Source: Chloroflexus aurantiacus J-10-fl (GTDB lineage: Bacteria; Chloroflexota; Chloroflexia; Chloroflexales; Chloroflexaceae). From it: a DNA stretch of 64,000 nucleotides. A program made the translations under genes and the position numbers. Under the pieces are notes generated by a model. It did no database searches and was not told the origin of the DNA. It saw nothing but the letters and a program-made list of their open reading frames with translations. Below are positions 1-9,259 of the stretch, one piece after another; position 1 is the stretch's first letter, and the number at the start of each line of letters is the position of its first letter. The stretch lies in assembly GCF_000018865.1 (NCBI RefSeq), contig NC_010175.1, positions 1,054,001 to 1,118,000 of the forward strand. Direction: 5' to 3'.

Positions 1-1131
1 CAGTTTCGCACCGAGCTGCTCTAAGCTGACCAGATTGTGTACCGGCAGAAAATCATCGACAAACGGCAAGGCAGCCTGCATCCCCACCGTTAACGGCTCG
101 TAGCCAGGGGTGCCGAGCAGCGGATTCAACCAGATCAGGCGGTGACACGAACGTTGCAGCCGATCCATTTCGCGGGCCAGCAATTCCGGATCACCGCGAT
201 CCCAGCCATCGCTGATCAACAACACCACCGGACTCCGTCCCAATACGCGCCGCCCCCAGCGAAAATTAAACTCTTTGATCGCCTCACCAATGCGAGTACC
301 GCCGCTCCAATCCACCACATGCTTGCTCACCGCATCAATCGCATCATCAATATCTTTGTGGCGCAACTGCCGGGTAATCCGGGTCAGGCGCGTACCGAAG
401 ACAAAGGTCTCTACATCACCCAACCCCGCCGAGATAGCATGGGCAAACTGGAGCAGAATGCGCGAATAGCGCTCCATACTACCCGAAATATCGCAGATGA
501 GCACCAGCGGACGCGGCTCGGTACGGATATGACGCCACGACAACTCAACCGGTTCACCGCCGAAACGCCAGCTCCGCCGCAGGGTACGCCGCATATCCAA
601 CAGCCGACCGGCCCGATCAGGACGCCTGCGTCGGGTACGCCGCGGTTGAATCCGCCATTCCATCCGCCGGATCAGCTCCTTGCACGCCTGGACCTCTTCC
701 CAGGTACACTGGGCAAAATCCTTGGTGCGCAATGCCTCGTCACGGCTAAAGGTAAGTTGAATGTCAATCTCTTCCCGTTCCTGACCTTCAGCGGCATCGG
801 CATCATCGGCAGTAGGCTGGCGGCGCGGTAGACGCAACTGACGGCGCGGAATTTTAACCTGCGGGAGCAGCATCTGCATCATCTCGCGTTCCAGGTCAAT
901 ACCGAGCGCCTTCTTCCAGAAAAACTCAAAGGCCACATCAAACAACGGCAGGTCTTCGCGGCGCAACACCAGCATACAGCGCATCGTCGCCCGCAAGTCC
1001 TCGCGGCGCAGCAGACCAACGTGCTCAATCGCCTCGATCAGTTCGACAATTTGACCGGGGCTGACGGCGATTCCCATCTCTCGCAAGAGATAGCCAAAAC
1101 TGACAATGTGGGTCAGAATATTTCCGCTCAT
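1..1131 (-). CDS. VWA domain protein, CoxE-like (3' end outside window)
   Basis: Reads from an ATG at 1131 to the left edge, where it is cut: 377 residues without a stop. A basic stretch (about residues 163-185) precedes a von Willebrand A fold. The metal-binding signature DISGSM (about residue 213) is followed by DWSGGTRIGEAI and LISDGWDRGDP, the order expected for the MIDAS serines, the Thr loop and the next strand. The closing IWLNPLLGTPGYEP is typical of the CoxE-like group. Known relatives work with MoxR-type AAA ATPases and are thought to help metalloenzyme maturation, including CO dehydrogenases. A partner would lie beyond the left edge (inference). I see no clear Shine-Dalgarno before the ATG, so the start is less certain than the gene. 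Confidence 0.9.
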   Translation of the reverse strand, partial: MSGNILTHIVSFGYLLREMGIAVSPGQIVELIEAIEHVGLLRREDLRATMRCMLVLRREDLPLFDVAFEFFWKKALGIDLEREMMQMLLPQVKIPRRQLRLPRRQPTADDADAAEGQEREEIDIQLTFSRDEALRTKDFAQCTWEEVQACKELIRRMEWRIQPRRTRRRRPDRAGRLLDMRRTLRRSWRFGGEPVELSWRHIRTEPRPLVLICDISGSMERYSRILLQFAHAISAGLGDVETFVFGTRLTRITRQLRHKDIDDAIDAVSKHVVDWSGGTRIGEAIKEFNFRWGRRVLGRSPVVLLISDGWDRGDPELLAREMDRLQRSCHRLIWLNPLLGTPGYEPLTVGMQAALPFVDDFLPVHNLVSLEQLGAKL

Positions 1132-1256
1132 GGAAGGTTTCAGGTTGGCACAGGTAGTGTTATCATCAGTCTACATTCTACCATCACCGCAGGTATGTGT
1201 ACAGGTTGACAGCCATTCGCCGCCTGTTGCCTGCACCATCATTGCTGTCTGGCGGA

Positions 1257-2138
1257 TTATTCCTGCCGACGCTGCTCGCCCCACAGATTGGTGGCAATAC
1301 CGGACAGGATCAGGATCGATCCCAACGCCAGCGACCAGGTGACCGTTTCACCGTAGAACAGCGCACCGATCAGGGCAATGAGCGGTAGCCGCAGAAAATC
1401 GAGCGGTACAACCACAGTCGCATCGGCCAGCCGCAGCGCTCGCGCCATACAGTAGTGCGCCGTCAACGCCGACACGCCAACCACAATCACCCACGGCCAG
1501 CGGGCAGGTGACGGAAGCGTCCAATCGGTCAGTGCCGGGATTAACCCAAGGGGCAACTGGATGAGCGTCATATAGAACAAAATAGCCAGCGGCGTCTCGG
1601 TACTGACCAGCTTCCTGGTCAGCGTATGGGCAGTGGCATAGCCAAATGCCGCCAGCAGCACGGCCAACGCAGCCGGATGAATCATACCGCTACCGGGGCG
1701 CAAGATAATAAACGTACCCGCGATACCAAGGATAACGGCCAGCAGGCGAATGGGCGTCAACCGCTCACCCAACACGACCACTGCCAGCAGCGCCGTCCAC
1801 AACGGAACCGTAAACTCAATCGCGAAGACCTCGGCCAGCGAGATGAAGGCCAGACCGTAAAACCAGCCGTACTGCCCACCAAAATGGGCCAGGTTACGCA
1901 GCAGGTGCAGTGGCAACCGCCGGGTGCGCAATTGTTGTGGGCCACCGTAGCGCATCACCACCAGCCCGACCAGCGGCAACCCGATCAGGCTACGAAAGAA
2001 GAGAATCTGAAACGTCGATAACTCAGCCGCGAGTTCGCGACCACCAACCGCCATTGCACTAAACGAGAGCAGTGCGCCGGCCATCCACAACGCTGCCCGC
2101 CAGGCGGGGTGAACATGCTGAATTGAGGTAATGTTCAT
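1257..2138 (-). CDS. EamA/DMT-superfamily transporter
   Basis: Integral inner-membrane protein of about 293 residues with roughly ten hydrophobic segments in two similar halves, as in the drug/metabolite transporter superfamily. The first half contains FQILFFRSLIGLPLV and FIILRPGSG, and the second half ends VVPLDFLRLPLIALIGALFYGE, all EamA-like. Length fits the family (about 290-310). I chose the ATG at 2138, because the open frame upstream to 2204 adds a Cys-rich hydrophilic stretch that does not belong to the first membrane helix. The substrate cannot be told from sequence. It stands alone between the CoxE-like gene, which is read the same way, and a repeat-rich gap. Confidence 0.88.
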   Translation of the reverse strand: MNITSIQHVHPAWRAALWMAGALLSFSAMAVGGRELAAELSTFQILFFRSLIGLPLVGLVVMRYGGPQQLRTRRLPLHLLRNLAHFGGQYGWFYGLAFISLAEVFAIEFTVPLWTALLAVVVLGERLTPIRLLAVILGIAGTFIILRPGSGMIHPAALAVLLAAFGYATAHTLTRKLVSTETPLAILFYMTLIQLPLGLIPALTDWTLPSPARWPWVIVVGVSALTAHYCMARALRLADATVVVPLDFLRLPLIALIGALFYGETVTWSLALGSILILSGIATNLWGEQRRQE

Positions 2139-2204
2139 AGCAATGTCTGCGTTTCTACCTGACGAGCAGTGCAAACAGACGCAACGGTCGCCGGTGATAA
2201 CCAA

Positions 2205-3507
2205 ACGAGCACTCTCATATCGAATCTGGTTTTGGAGAAATCACAGCCCATGATCTACCATCCCCACCCCTGGGAGCGCACGCCTCCGGCGCACATCCTG
2301 CGGCCTCACCATAACTGAGCATCCTCCCGCCCCCAGCGGGGGCGGGCTGGGGTGGGGCGTATCGCATACCCATGTCATTAGCTGGAACAGAGTACCACAC
2401 CTGTCAGTCCGCCATTGTGGTACGAACGCACTGGCCTCCCCTGGGAGCGCGCGCCTCCGGCGCACATCCTGCGGCTTCACCCTAACTGAGCATCCTCCCG
2501 CCCCCAGCGGGGGCGGGCTGGGGTGGGAGCATCCCCCCGCCCCCAGCCTATGCATTACCCACATGTCACGCTGCGTCATGCCGGACTGCAAGCGCTCCCC
2601 GTGGCGTGGGTGGCGTGGCGCAGGCTTCCAGCCTGCGTGGAGGCATCCTCTCCACTGCCGTCAGGTGCTGGCCGTGGCCGCTGGTGTGCAGGCACGAACC
2701 TGGTACAACGAAACGTCTACGCGCAGGTATCGCATACCTGCCTGACTGACTCGATGATCGGCACGATCCCATCCAGCACCGCCGTGACCAGGATGGGGAA
2801 CGGTGTGCCACGCGCCGGATCGTGAGCGCGGCTGGTGCGGCAGCATGGCTGCCGCACTCCAAACTGCGCGACACGCGCATGACGAGCGGGTACGGCAATC
2901 CATCAAGCACGTGATAGCACGGCTGGAGCGGCGCCCTGTCACCGGCCCAGTCGCTCACAACAGCACCTATGGCGATCATACCCGCTGATGCGCACTTGGT
3001 TGACACCAGTTGTGGGCAATGCATAGCCCCCGTTAGGGGCGGGCCGGGATGGGGCGTGTCACCCCACCCTATCGCTGCACTTGAAACACCCTGAACCAAC
3101 CAGCACACCTTCAGCCCACCAGCAGCGCTCCGGCACGAGTCTGCCAACCTGCACGAGGCACCGTGGCGGCCAACATAAGATAACCCAATTTGCCACCTGC
3201 GTTATGAGCAGACCACGAAAGACTACCTGCTATGATGAACAGCACGACGCTGCGCACAACATCGTGCAGCGTACCTGAACGGTATGCATCGCTTGGGTCG
3301 CAGCCTGTTCCGTAGACGCACTACGTCACGCACATCGGTTATGCCCATCCTCCGTGTCTCTGTGGTGATACAAGGTAGCACCTTGGGTGACGATCTATCC
3401 GCGTTCATCCGCCTCACCCGCGTCCATCCGTGTTCCACCCCTCCCCCCGTCGCGCTCAACGACCCGCACCGCTGTGGTGACGTAAGGTAGCAACTTGGGT
3501 TAAGATA
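2205..3507. repeat. Gene-free, repeat-rich intergenic region
   Basis: I see no convincing gene in this 1.3 kb. It holds a roughly 88-bp direct repeat (2268-2355 and 2439-2526) whose 3' half forms a GC palindrome around CCCGCCCCCAGCGGGGGCGGG. It also holds a copy (about 2750-3060) of a long dispersed repeat found again at 24,127-24,420 and partly at 28,430-28,560 and 38,800-38,990. Near 3,350-3,440 lie inverted copies of two short dispersed motifs, one complementary to CACCACAGAGACACAGAG and one of the type CATCCGCGTCCATCCG. Open frames here are short, overlap on both strands and follow the repeats. Confidence 0.75.
2835..2857. repeat. Dispersed hairpin, arms GTGCGGCAGC
   Basis: Perfect 10-bp arms with a 3-nt ATG loop. 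The same or nearly the same hairpin recurs at 17,501-17,523, 24,206-24,228, about 38,896-38,918 and 51,635-51,657, always between genes, so it is a family and not a single terminator. Confidence 0.8.
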
Positions 3508-4533
3508 CTACCCGCCATTGCTACCGCGATCCTCAACCGACTCGGACAGTTCCCGGTACAGTTTCACCACCGGATCATCGCGCTTGCGACGCGGATTGAT
3601 CCCGGTCGCTGACAGGTAGCGCTGGTAGGCACGCTGTATTTCTGCCGGTAACCCAAGTCGGTGACCGGCCCGCAACAACAGGCTCAGGACACCTACCGCA
3701 CGCGGCTCGTGGGCCAACACACGCTGGCAGTACTGCAAACACTGCTCCACCTGACCATTGTGCAAAGCCGTAGAGGCCAGGCGTTCGCCTGCCAGCACCA
3801 CGTGGCTCAACAACCGTGCCCCACGTTCGGCTGCCCACTCCTGCGCCCCCACAACCCCTTCCATATACGGCCCATCGTACAGATCAAGCACGTATTGATA
3901 GAAGGAAAGGGCTGCCTCTACACCCTGGGTATTGGCCGTCCTGGTGGCCAGATCGAACGTGCGCTCAAGCAAATCGGCATCACTTTGATACAGATCAGGG
4001 TTGAGCGCACAACGCTGCCGGTCAGTGTAGAGCAAACTGGCAGCCAGCTCCTCGCCACCGCACTGCTGAAGCACCTGCCGTAATGCCGTAAGCGTCCTGG
4101 CAAAACTGCTGGCCGAGGCCGTACCACCCCAGACCGCCTCGGCAATCTCGCTCCGCGTCGCCCCTTCAACCCCACAATGCACAAGGTAGGCAAACATACC
4201 CTGCACTTTACGACCGCCGGCCTTGCCCCCTTCACTCTGCCCCCATTCGTCTGGTTTGATCATCCGGCTATCAATGAAGACCTGAAAATCACCCAGACAA
4301 CGCACATACACGCCGCGAAATGGGCGCAGCTCAACCCGCAGACCGCTGATCTCGCCGATATTTTTCAACGCCAGCCGGGCCTGGTCAGCGAGTTCAGGAT
4401 CGTCCAGCAAACGGCGCAAGTAGGTCAGTGCCCGATTACCGTAATGGGTCAGCAGAATAGTCGTCGCCTGTCGCTGTACTGCAACATCACTGTGGACGAG
4501 CAATGGCAGATAGAGAATAACCGGATTAGACAT
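3508..4533 (-). CDS. HEAT-repeat and BTAD-domain transcriptional regulator (SARP-like)
   Basis: Cytoplasmic protein of about 341 residues. The first 60 residues form HEAT-like helices (LHSDVAVQRQATTILLTHYG, then LLDDPELADQARLALKNIG). A winged-helix part follows (VRCLGDFQVFID ... ATRSEIAEAVWGG ... ALRQVLQQ). The rest is a bacterial transcriptional activation domain (DADLLERTFDLATR ... SFYQYVLDLYDGPYMEGV) of TPR-like helices. This order is known from SARP-type regulators of filamentous bacteria. A GTG at 4545 overlaps the upstream stop, but the ATG at 4533 has a better-spaced GGGAG. It is translationally linked to the pseudo-helicase gene, whose TAG ends at 4538, so the two proteins probably act together. 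Target genes are unknown. Confidence 0.88.
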   Translation of the reverse strand: MSNPVILYLPLLVHSDVAVQRQATTILLTHYGNRALTYLRRLLDDPELADQARLALKNIGEISGLRVELRPFRGVYVRCLGDFQVFIDSRMIKPDEWGQSEGGKAGGRKVQGMFAYLVHCGVEGATRSEIAEAVWGGTASASSFARTLTALRQVLQQCGGEELAASLLYTDRQRCALNPDLYQSDADLLERTFDLATRTANTQGVEAALSFYQYVLDLYDGPYMEGVVGAQEWAAERGARLLSHVVLAGERLASTALHNGQVEQCLQYCQRVLAHEPRAVGVLSLLLRAGHRLGLPAEIQRAYQRYLSATGINPRRKRDDPVVKLYRELSESVEDRGSNGG

Positions 4534-4537
4534 CGCA

Positions 4538-7500
4538 CTACTCACTCCCTTCGTCCTCTACCGGCGGCAAGCGCCGCACAATGTTGACCGAGGGATCAAT
4601 CCGCAATTCGCCGTGCTCATCAAACTCAACCAACAGCAGCTCCCGCCCTTCACTCACAATACTGGCGCGCACCCGTCCGGCCCCGTAGGGCATACAGATA
4701 ATTCGATCACCCGGCTGAAAACGCGGCTCCAGCGGCTGCTGACCTTCAGGACGCCTCTCGCGGCTCGTCGGCGCCGGGCCATTACGCTCACGCCGCTGGC
4801 GGAGCCGGGCCAGAATCGCCTCGGCGTCGGGAACACTCGCCGCCGGCGAATCGTCAGTCGGTGGCTCCGGCACCGCCGGTGCTTCGGGTGGCTCAGGCTG
4901 ATCAGGAACCCGTCGTCCACTATGCCGCCCACCGGGACGATTGTAGCGGCCACGCTGCGCATCGGCACTGCGCTCAGACCGCACCGGCGGCTCTCGCGCC
5001 GGCGGTTCAGACCGTACCGATGGCTCACGCGCTGGCGGCTCTCGCACTGGCGGTTCCGCCGACCGCGCCGGTGGCTCACGCGCTGGCGGCTCACGCACTG
5101 ATGGCTCAGACCGCACCGGCGGCTCACGCACTGGCGGCTCACGCACCGGCGGCTCTCGCGCCGGCGGTTCAGACCGTATCGATGGCTCACGCGCTGGCGG
5201 TTCCGACCGCGCTGGCGGTTCACGCACTGGTGGCTCTCGCACCGGTGGTTCAGACCGTACCGATGGCTCACGCGCTGGCGGCTCTCGCACTGGCGGTTCC
5301 GCCGACCGCGCCGGTGGCTCACGCGCTGGCGGCTCACGCACTGGTGGCTCAGACCGCACCGGCGGCTCACGCACTGGCGGCTCACGCACCGGCGGTTCAC
5401 GCGCCGGTGGTTCAGACCGCGCCGGCGGCTCTCGCGCTGGTGGTTCCGGCTCTCGCACCGGCGGTTCAGGTGTGCGCGCCGGCCTGTTCTCCCCCGGCGT
5501 GCGGCCCGGTGACAACGCCGGCATCGCGATTGCCACCTCGGTTTCGCCGCTCAACACGGCCAGCAGCCAGTCCATATCGGTGCGCGCCAACGGCTCAAAG
5601 AGCGGATCGGTGCGCTGTTCGAGGGCAATGTCGTAGGCCAGCGGCAGGATCGTCTCGATCTGATCGTATAACCACTCAGCCAGCCCATTACCGCTATTCT
5701 GGGCATCGATCAGATACAGATGATTAGTCGCCGGATCGTAAGCCGGCACACAATCCTCTACACGGGCCAGTGTGATCAACGCCGCCGCCGCGACGACCGA
5801 CCACCCCACCTGTTGACCCGACGGATGGATCGGCTGACCGAGACGCACCCACACTGCCGGACTCTGCCAGCGATAGGTCAGCGGTGTAGCCAGCTTTCGC
5901 TCCTGAGCCGGTTCGCGACCAATCTGCTCGCGGTAGGCGTAGACCTGCTCTTCAACCACGACCCGTCCCCAGCTCAGGAGCGGCCCGCGCCCCCCGCGCG
6001 AACGGCGCAACTCGCGCTGTGCCCACTCTTCACGAATCTGCACCTGACACTGCCGCAGTGGGAGAGTACGCCGGCCATCCCGTCGTGCCAGCGTGATCGT
6101 GCCCTGATCCTCGTCGCGAGCAATGACCTGTTGCCCGCCGCGTAACGGCGGCAATCCCGCCGCCGGATGCATCCAGCGGTGGAACAGTGACGAGTCGGTA
6201 GTCGCAAATTGCCGCCCCTGCTCATCAAGCAGGTAGATCGGTTCCGTACCGGCAGCGTGCAGATCGAGCGGAATATAGGGATCGCTCTGGTCACCGGGCA
6301 ACCAGACGGGGGGCATATCGGGGAGCCGGCTCAGATAGCCTTTTGCTGTCAGTTGTTCAACCATGCTCTCAACCTGCCACTGCCGAATCTCTTCTGCGCG
6401 TAGTGGCTGCTCACTGGCGGCACACACCAGATGCAACGTAGACACAAACGAATTGTTCAACACCGGCGGCCACACCGGCGGGCGCAAGAGCGGCCACGTC
6501 GCCAGATCGGTCACTGCCAGCCGCTGCAAAGCCGGTTCGGTCATCCCCCGACCGAGGATCAGCACGACCAGCACCGCCCCACTCGCCAGCGCAGCCTGCA
6601 CCGTGGCCGCACCAACATCAGCACCGGTAATGATCTGCACATGGGCCGGCATCGGCTGCGTCCCAACACTAAACGCCTCGTGGTCAACCAGCGTCCGCAA
6701 ATCGGCCAACTCCCACGGCGTCGCCACCAGCCGCACCGCAGCACCGGCAGCCAGAAAAGCCTCGGCCAGGCGGGCAATCTCGCGCCGCCGTTCGCCATCA
6801 CTCTGCCAGAGCGCCAGCGTTGTGGCCGGACGCGGCAGATCATCAACCGCCGTGATCCGCCATTCACGACCGGTCAACATCGTCAGCGCAGTCTCGGCGC
6901 CACTAACCGCTGCCAGCGACCCACCCAGCAGCAGCGGTTGACTCGTCAACCGCGCCGCCCGCAACAGCGTCATCGCCAGATGAGCGGCGGCAACCCCGTG
7001 AAACACGTGCAGATCGGCGATCACAATCAACCGCAGACGCTGCCAGAAAAAACGCCAGGCCCGGTCGTGAAACCTGAGCAGATGGTTATGCAGTTCGGGT
7101 AACGTCGTAATTACCAGCCGCGCCGTCGGCGCCACCCGCCGCTGCATGCCACCGGTCGCGGCAATCGGCAACGCCGGACGACAATAACGGGCCAGCAACA
7201 TCGCCTCGCGCTCGTGGAGCAGGGCCAGATCGGGATCGGGCGCGATCAACAATGCAGTGGCCGACGGTTCATTCCGCAGCAGATCGAGGGTGACGAGGTG
7301 CAGACTGGCCCGACTGACCATACTGCTGCCGGTAATGGCAAAAGGCATTCCCCGGCGCAGGGCTGCCAGCGCAATCGATTGAGCCTGAAAGAACGGCGTA
7401 CCAACCACCTGAACCCAGGCTTCCTGCAACCCCTGATCGACCGCCAGATGGCTGATGCGGGTGCCGGTTCCCGGCGGAAACGAACGCAACGTAATCAACG

Positions 7501-7561
7501 GCGACGAGGATCGTCCGCTCCGGGCTGCCAGCGTCTGCAAGATGTCGATCAGGTCGCTCAT
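4538..7561 (-). CDS. YprA/MrfA-like degenerate helicase with EPPVR repeats and Tudor-like tail
   Basis: Protein of about 1,007 residues. Residues 45-300 follow the layout of YprA/MrfA-type superfamily 2 helicases: FFQAQSIALAALRRGMPFAI at the Q-motif/motif I site, ARLVITTLPELH, then RLIVIADLHVFHGVAAAHLA at motif II and LLLGGSLAAV at motif III. The catalytic residues are gone: motif I has no GKS/T, motif II reads ADLH instead of DEVH, and no motif VI arginine finger is seen. Residues 390-690 resemble the region after the helicase core (PLRGGQQVIARD, VVVEEQVYAYREQ). About residues 690-865 are tandem EPPVR/EPPAR/RSEPP repeats. The last 60 residues (GDRIICMPYGAGRVRA...) look like the Tudor-like tail of PcrA or a CarD-type fold. 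It probably binds nucleic acid without ATPase activity (inference). The ATG at 7561 is preferred over a GTG at 7573. Confidence 0.85.
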   Translation of the reverse strand: MSDLIDILQTLAARSGRSSSPLITLRSFPPGTGTRISHLAVDQGLQEAWVQVVGTPFFQAQSIALAALRRGMPFAITGSSMVSRASLHLVTLDLLRNEPSATALLIAPDPDLALLHEREAMLLARYCRPALPIAATGGMQRRVAPTARLVITTLPELHNHLLRFHDRAWRFFWQRLRLIVIADLHVFHGVAAAHLAMTLLRAARLTSQPLLLGGSLAAVSGAETALTMLTGREWRITAVDDLPRPATTLALWQSDGERRREIARLAEAFLAAGAAVRLVATPWELADLRTLVDHEAFSVGTQPMPAHVQIITGADVGAATVQAALASGAVLVVLILGRGMTEPALQRLAVTDLATWPLLRPPVWPPVLNNSFVSTLHLVCAASEQPLRAEEIRQWQVESMVEQLTAKGYLSRLPDMPPVWLPGDQSDPYIPLDLHAAGTEPIYLLDEQGRQFATTDSSLFHRWMHPAAGLPPLRGGQQVIARDEDQGTITLARRDGRRTLPLRQCQVQIREEWAQRELRRSRGGRGPLLSWGRVVVEEQVYAYREQIGREPAQERKLATPLTYRWQSPAVWVRLGQPIHPSGQQVGWSVVAAAALITLARVEDCVPAYDPATNHLYLIDAQNSGNGLAEWLYDQIETILPLAYDIALEQRTDPLFEPLARTDMDWLLAVLSGETEVAIAMPALSPGRTPGENRPARTPEPPVREPEPPAREPPARSEPPAREPPVREPPVREPPVRSEPPVREPPAREPPARSAEPPVREPPAREPSVRSEPPVREPPVREPPARSEPPAREPSIRSEPPAREPPVREPPVREPPVRSEPSVREPPAREPPARSAEPPVREPPAREPSVRSEPPAREPPVRSERSADAQRGRYNRPGGRHSGRRVPDQPEPPEAPAVPEPPTDDSPAASVPDAEAILARLRQRRERNGPAPTSRERRPEGQQPLEPRFQPGDRIICMPYGAGRVRASIVSEGRELLLVEFDEHGELRIDPSVNIVRRLPPVEDEGSE
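4970..5485. repeat. In-gene minisatellite encoding EPPxR repeats
   Basis: About 500 bp of imperfect short tandem repeats (units built from CGGCGGCTCACGCACTGG-like blocks) inside the pseudo-helicase gene. They give a proline-arginine-glutamate linker. Because units are multiples of three, copy-number change keeps the frame. The other frames are also open here, so they should not be called genes. Confidence 0.85.
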
Positions 7562-7612
7562 AATCGTCCGCACGAGGAACAGCCATCTGTGCGCCTGTCC
7601 TCAATGTTTGCA

Positions 7613-7627
7613 TATACTCAGAGTATA
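7613..7627. promoter_or_regulatory. Perfect palindrome, possible operator
   Basis: TATACTC-A-GAGTATA, a 7-1-7 inverted repeat in the 181-bp gap between the divergent pseudo-helicase (start 7561) and hydrolase (start 7743) genes. Size and place suit a dimeric repressor site. No regulator gene is adjacent. Confidence 0.45.
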
Positions 7628-7742
7628 CATGTACATTCAATGGCCGGCAATGAGCAGAAACGCCCTTTTTGCGCTTCATCACTGTCAACCACTCGCCTAC
7701 CCGTGGTATACTCACTATGGCCTGTGTCTACGAGGAAAAGCG

Positions 7743-8585
7743 ATGCGTTCACGCTGGTTACGGATCAACGGCTATCAACTCCACTGGATCGAAGCCGGAC
7801 AGGGGCCGGCTGTAATCCTCTTACACGGTTTCGCCGGCTCGTGTGCCGACTGGGAACCAACTGTAGACTGGCTGGCTCGACAGGGGTATCGCGCCTTAGC
7901 CGTCGACGCCCTCGGCTTTGGACGCTCAGAAAAGCCGGTCAACGCCCCCTATGGACTGCACTTGCAGAGCGATCTCTACGCCGGTCTCCTGACCGCACTC
8001 GGTATCGAGCGTGCCGTCTTCGTAGCGCATTCGATGGGAGGCAAATACGCGCTGGCGACCGCCCTCCGCCATCCCCAACGGATCGCCCGCCTGGTACTGA
8101 TCGCCACCGACGGCTTCATCAAGCCATCGCCACTCACCATCATCGGCGGCTGGCCTGTCCTGGGCGAGACCATCCTCTGGCTCTCGGCCCACCCCGCAGT
8201 CGTGCGCGCCTTTCTCGCCGCCGCCTTCCACAACCCCGAACCCTACCTCACCGCCGACCTGATCGAGCGCGGTCGGGCCGCCATCAGCGGTACCGCCAAT
8301 CGCCGTGCCCTCACCGCCCTCAGCCGGCGCTACGCCGCCACCGATCTCACCCTCACCGGCCTGCGCGCACGCCTCGGCGAGCTTCGCGTGCCCACACTGC
8401 TCGTCTGGGGCGAACACGACCGCGTCTTCTCGTTCGACTACGCCCGCATTGCCAACCGCGAAATCCCCGGCTCGCAGCTCGTCGTCATCCCACACTGCGG
8501 CCACTTCCCGCACATCGAAGCCGTGCGCCCGTTTCGTGGCCTGCTAAATGGCTTCCTGGCCCCGGTACACTCGAACCCATCGTAA
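7743..8585 (+). CDS. Alpha/beta-fold hydrolase
   Basis: Soluble hydrolase of 280 residues. The oxyanion-hole strand LLHGFAG (about residues 26-32), the nucleophile elbow AHSMGG with Ser97, an acid in WGEHDRV and the catalytic His in HCGHFPHIE appear in the order of the family. A helical lid (LTIIGGWPVLGETILWLSAHP) lies between strands 6 and 7. The ATG at 7743 has GAGGAAA at a good distance; the open frame further upstream is out of keeping with the fold and overlaps the divergent promoter region. The overall pattern is that of the MhpC-like group, but the substrate cannot be read from the sequence. It is convergent with the endonuclease III gene, leaving an 11-bp gap. Confidence 0.92.
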   Translation: MRSRWLRINGYQLHWIEAGQGPAVILLHGFAGSCADWEPTVDWLARQGYRALAVDALGFGRSEKPVNAPYGLHLQSDLYAGLLTALGIERAVFVAHSMGGKYALATALRHPQRIARLVLIATDGFIKPSPLTIIGGWPVLGETILWLSAHPAVVRAFLAAAFHNPEPYLTADLIERGRAAISGTANRRALTALSRRYAATDLTLTGLRARLGELRVPTLLVWGEHDRVFSFDYARIANREIPGSQLVVIPHCGHFPHIEAVRPFRGLLNGFLAPVHSNPS

Positions 8586-8596
8586 ACGCCCCACCA

Positions 8597-9259
8597 TCAC
8601 CGACTGCGCGTCACCCCAATCCGCGGACAGACCTCACGGATCGGGCAGATACTACACCGCGGCGACGTAGGGTGACAGATATTCTGCCCCAGCGTCACCA
8701 GCAAGCGATTAATCGGTATCCAATAGCGTTGCGGCAACCTCGCCCGCAACGCCATCTCCGTCTCTTCCGGCGTGCGCGTCTGCACATAACCCCAGCGGTT
8801 GCAAATGCGATGGACGTGAATATCAACACAAATCCCCGGCAGCCCAAAGCCCGCCGTCACCACCAGATTAGCCGTCTTACGCCCGACACCGGGCAGCTTC
8901 AGCAACTCGTCCAGATCGGCGGGCACCTCACCGTTATACCGTTCGAGCAATATCTGACAGATATGCACAATCTGCTGCGCCTTCACCCGATAAAACCCAA
9001 CCGGATAGATCAACTCAGCAATCCGTTCCGCCCCCAACGCCACCATCGCCGCCGGCGTATCGGCCACCGCAAACAGCCGCGGCGCAACCACCGCCGTCAA
9101 CGTATCTTTCGTTCGCAAACTGAGGATCGTCGCAATCAGAATCCGAAACGGCGTCTGACTCACCTCTCCCATCTGGTCAATCAGCGGCGGCGTATACACC
9201 GCCAGCTCACGCTCCAGCGTATCGAGCACCTGTTCAATCGGAAACGACGACGTACTCAA
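8597..9259 (-). CDS. nth: Endonuclease III (DNA glycosylase/AP lyase)
   Basis: Base-excision repair enzyme that removes oxidised pyrimidines and nicks the abasic site. The helix-hairpin-helix LPGVGRKTANLVV carries the catalytic Lys, and the catalytic Asp follows in ICVDIHVHRICNRWG. The C-terminus has the 4Fe-4S pattern C-X6-C-X2-C-X5-C (CHPTSPRCSICPIREVC). A TTG at 9259 preceded by GAGGAGG at ideal spacing gives 220 residues, matching the usual 210-220. The ATG at 9337 would add 26 residues with no counterpart in the family. It diverges from the lipoprotein gene that starts at 9422. Confidence 0.96.
   Translation of the reverse strand: MSTSSFPIEQVLDTLERELAVYTPPLIDQMGEVSQTPFRILIATILSLRTKDTLTAVVAPRLFAVADTPAAMVALGAERIAELIYPVGFYRVKAQQIVHICQILLERYNGEVPADLDELLKLPGVGRKTANLVVTAGFGLPGICVDIHVHRICNRWGYVQTRTPEETEMALRARLPQRYWIPINRLLVTLGQNICHPTSPRCSICPIREVCPRIGVTRSR

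Noticed and set aside
4613-5727. Long open frames on both strands in the repeat part of the pseudo-helicase
   Set aside because: All frames are open because the unit length is a multiple of three; only the EPPxR frame continues domains on both sides.
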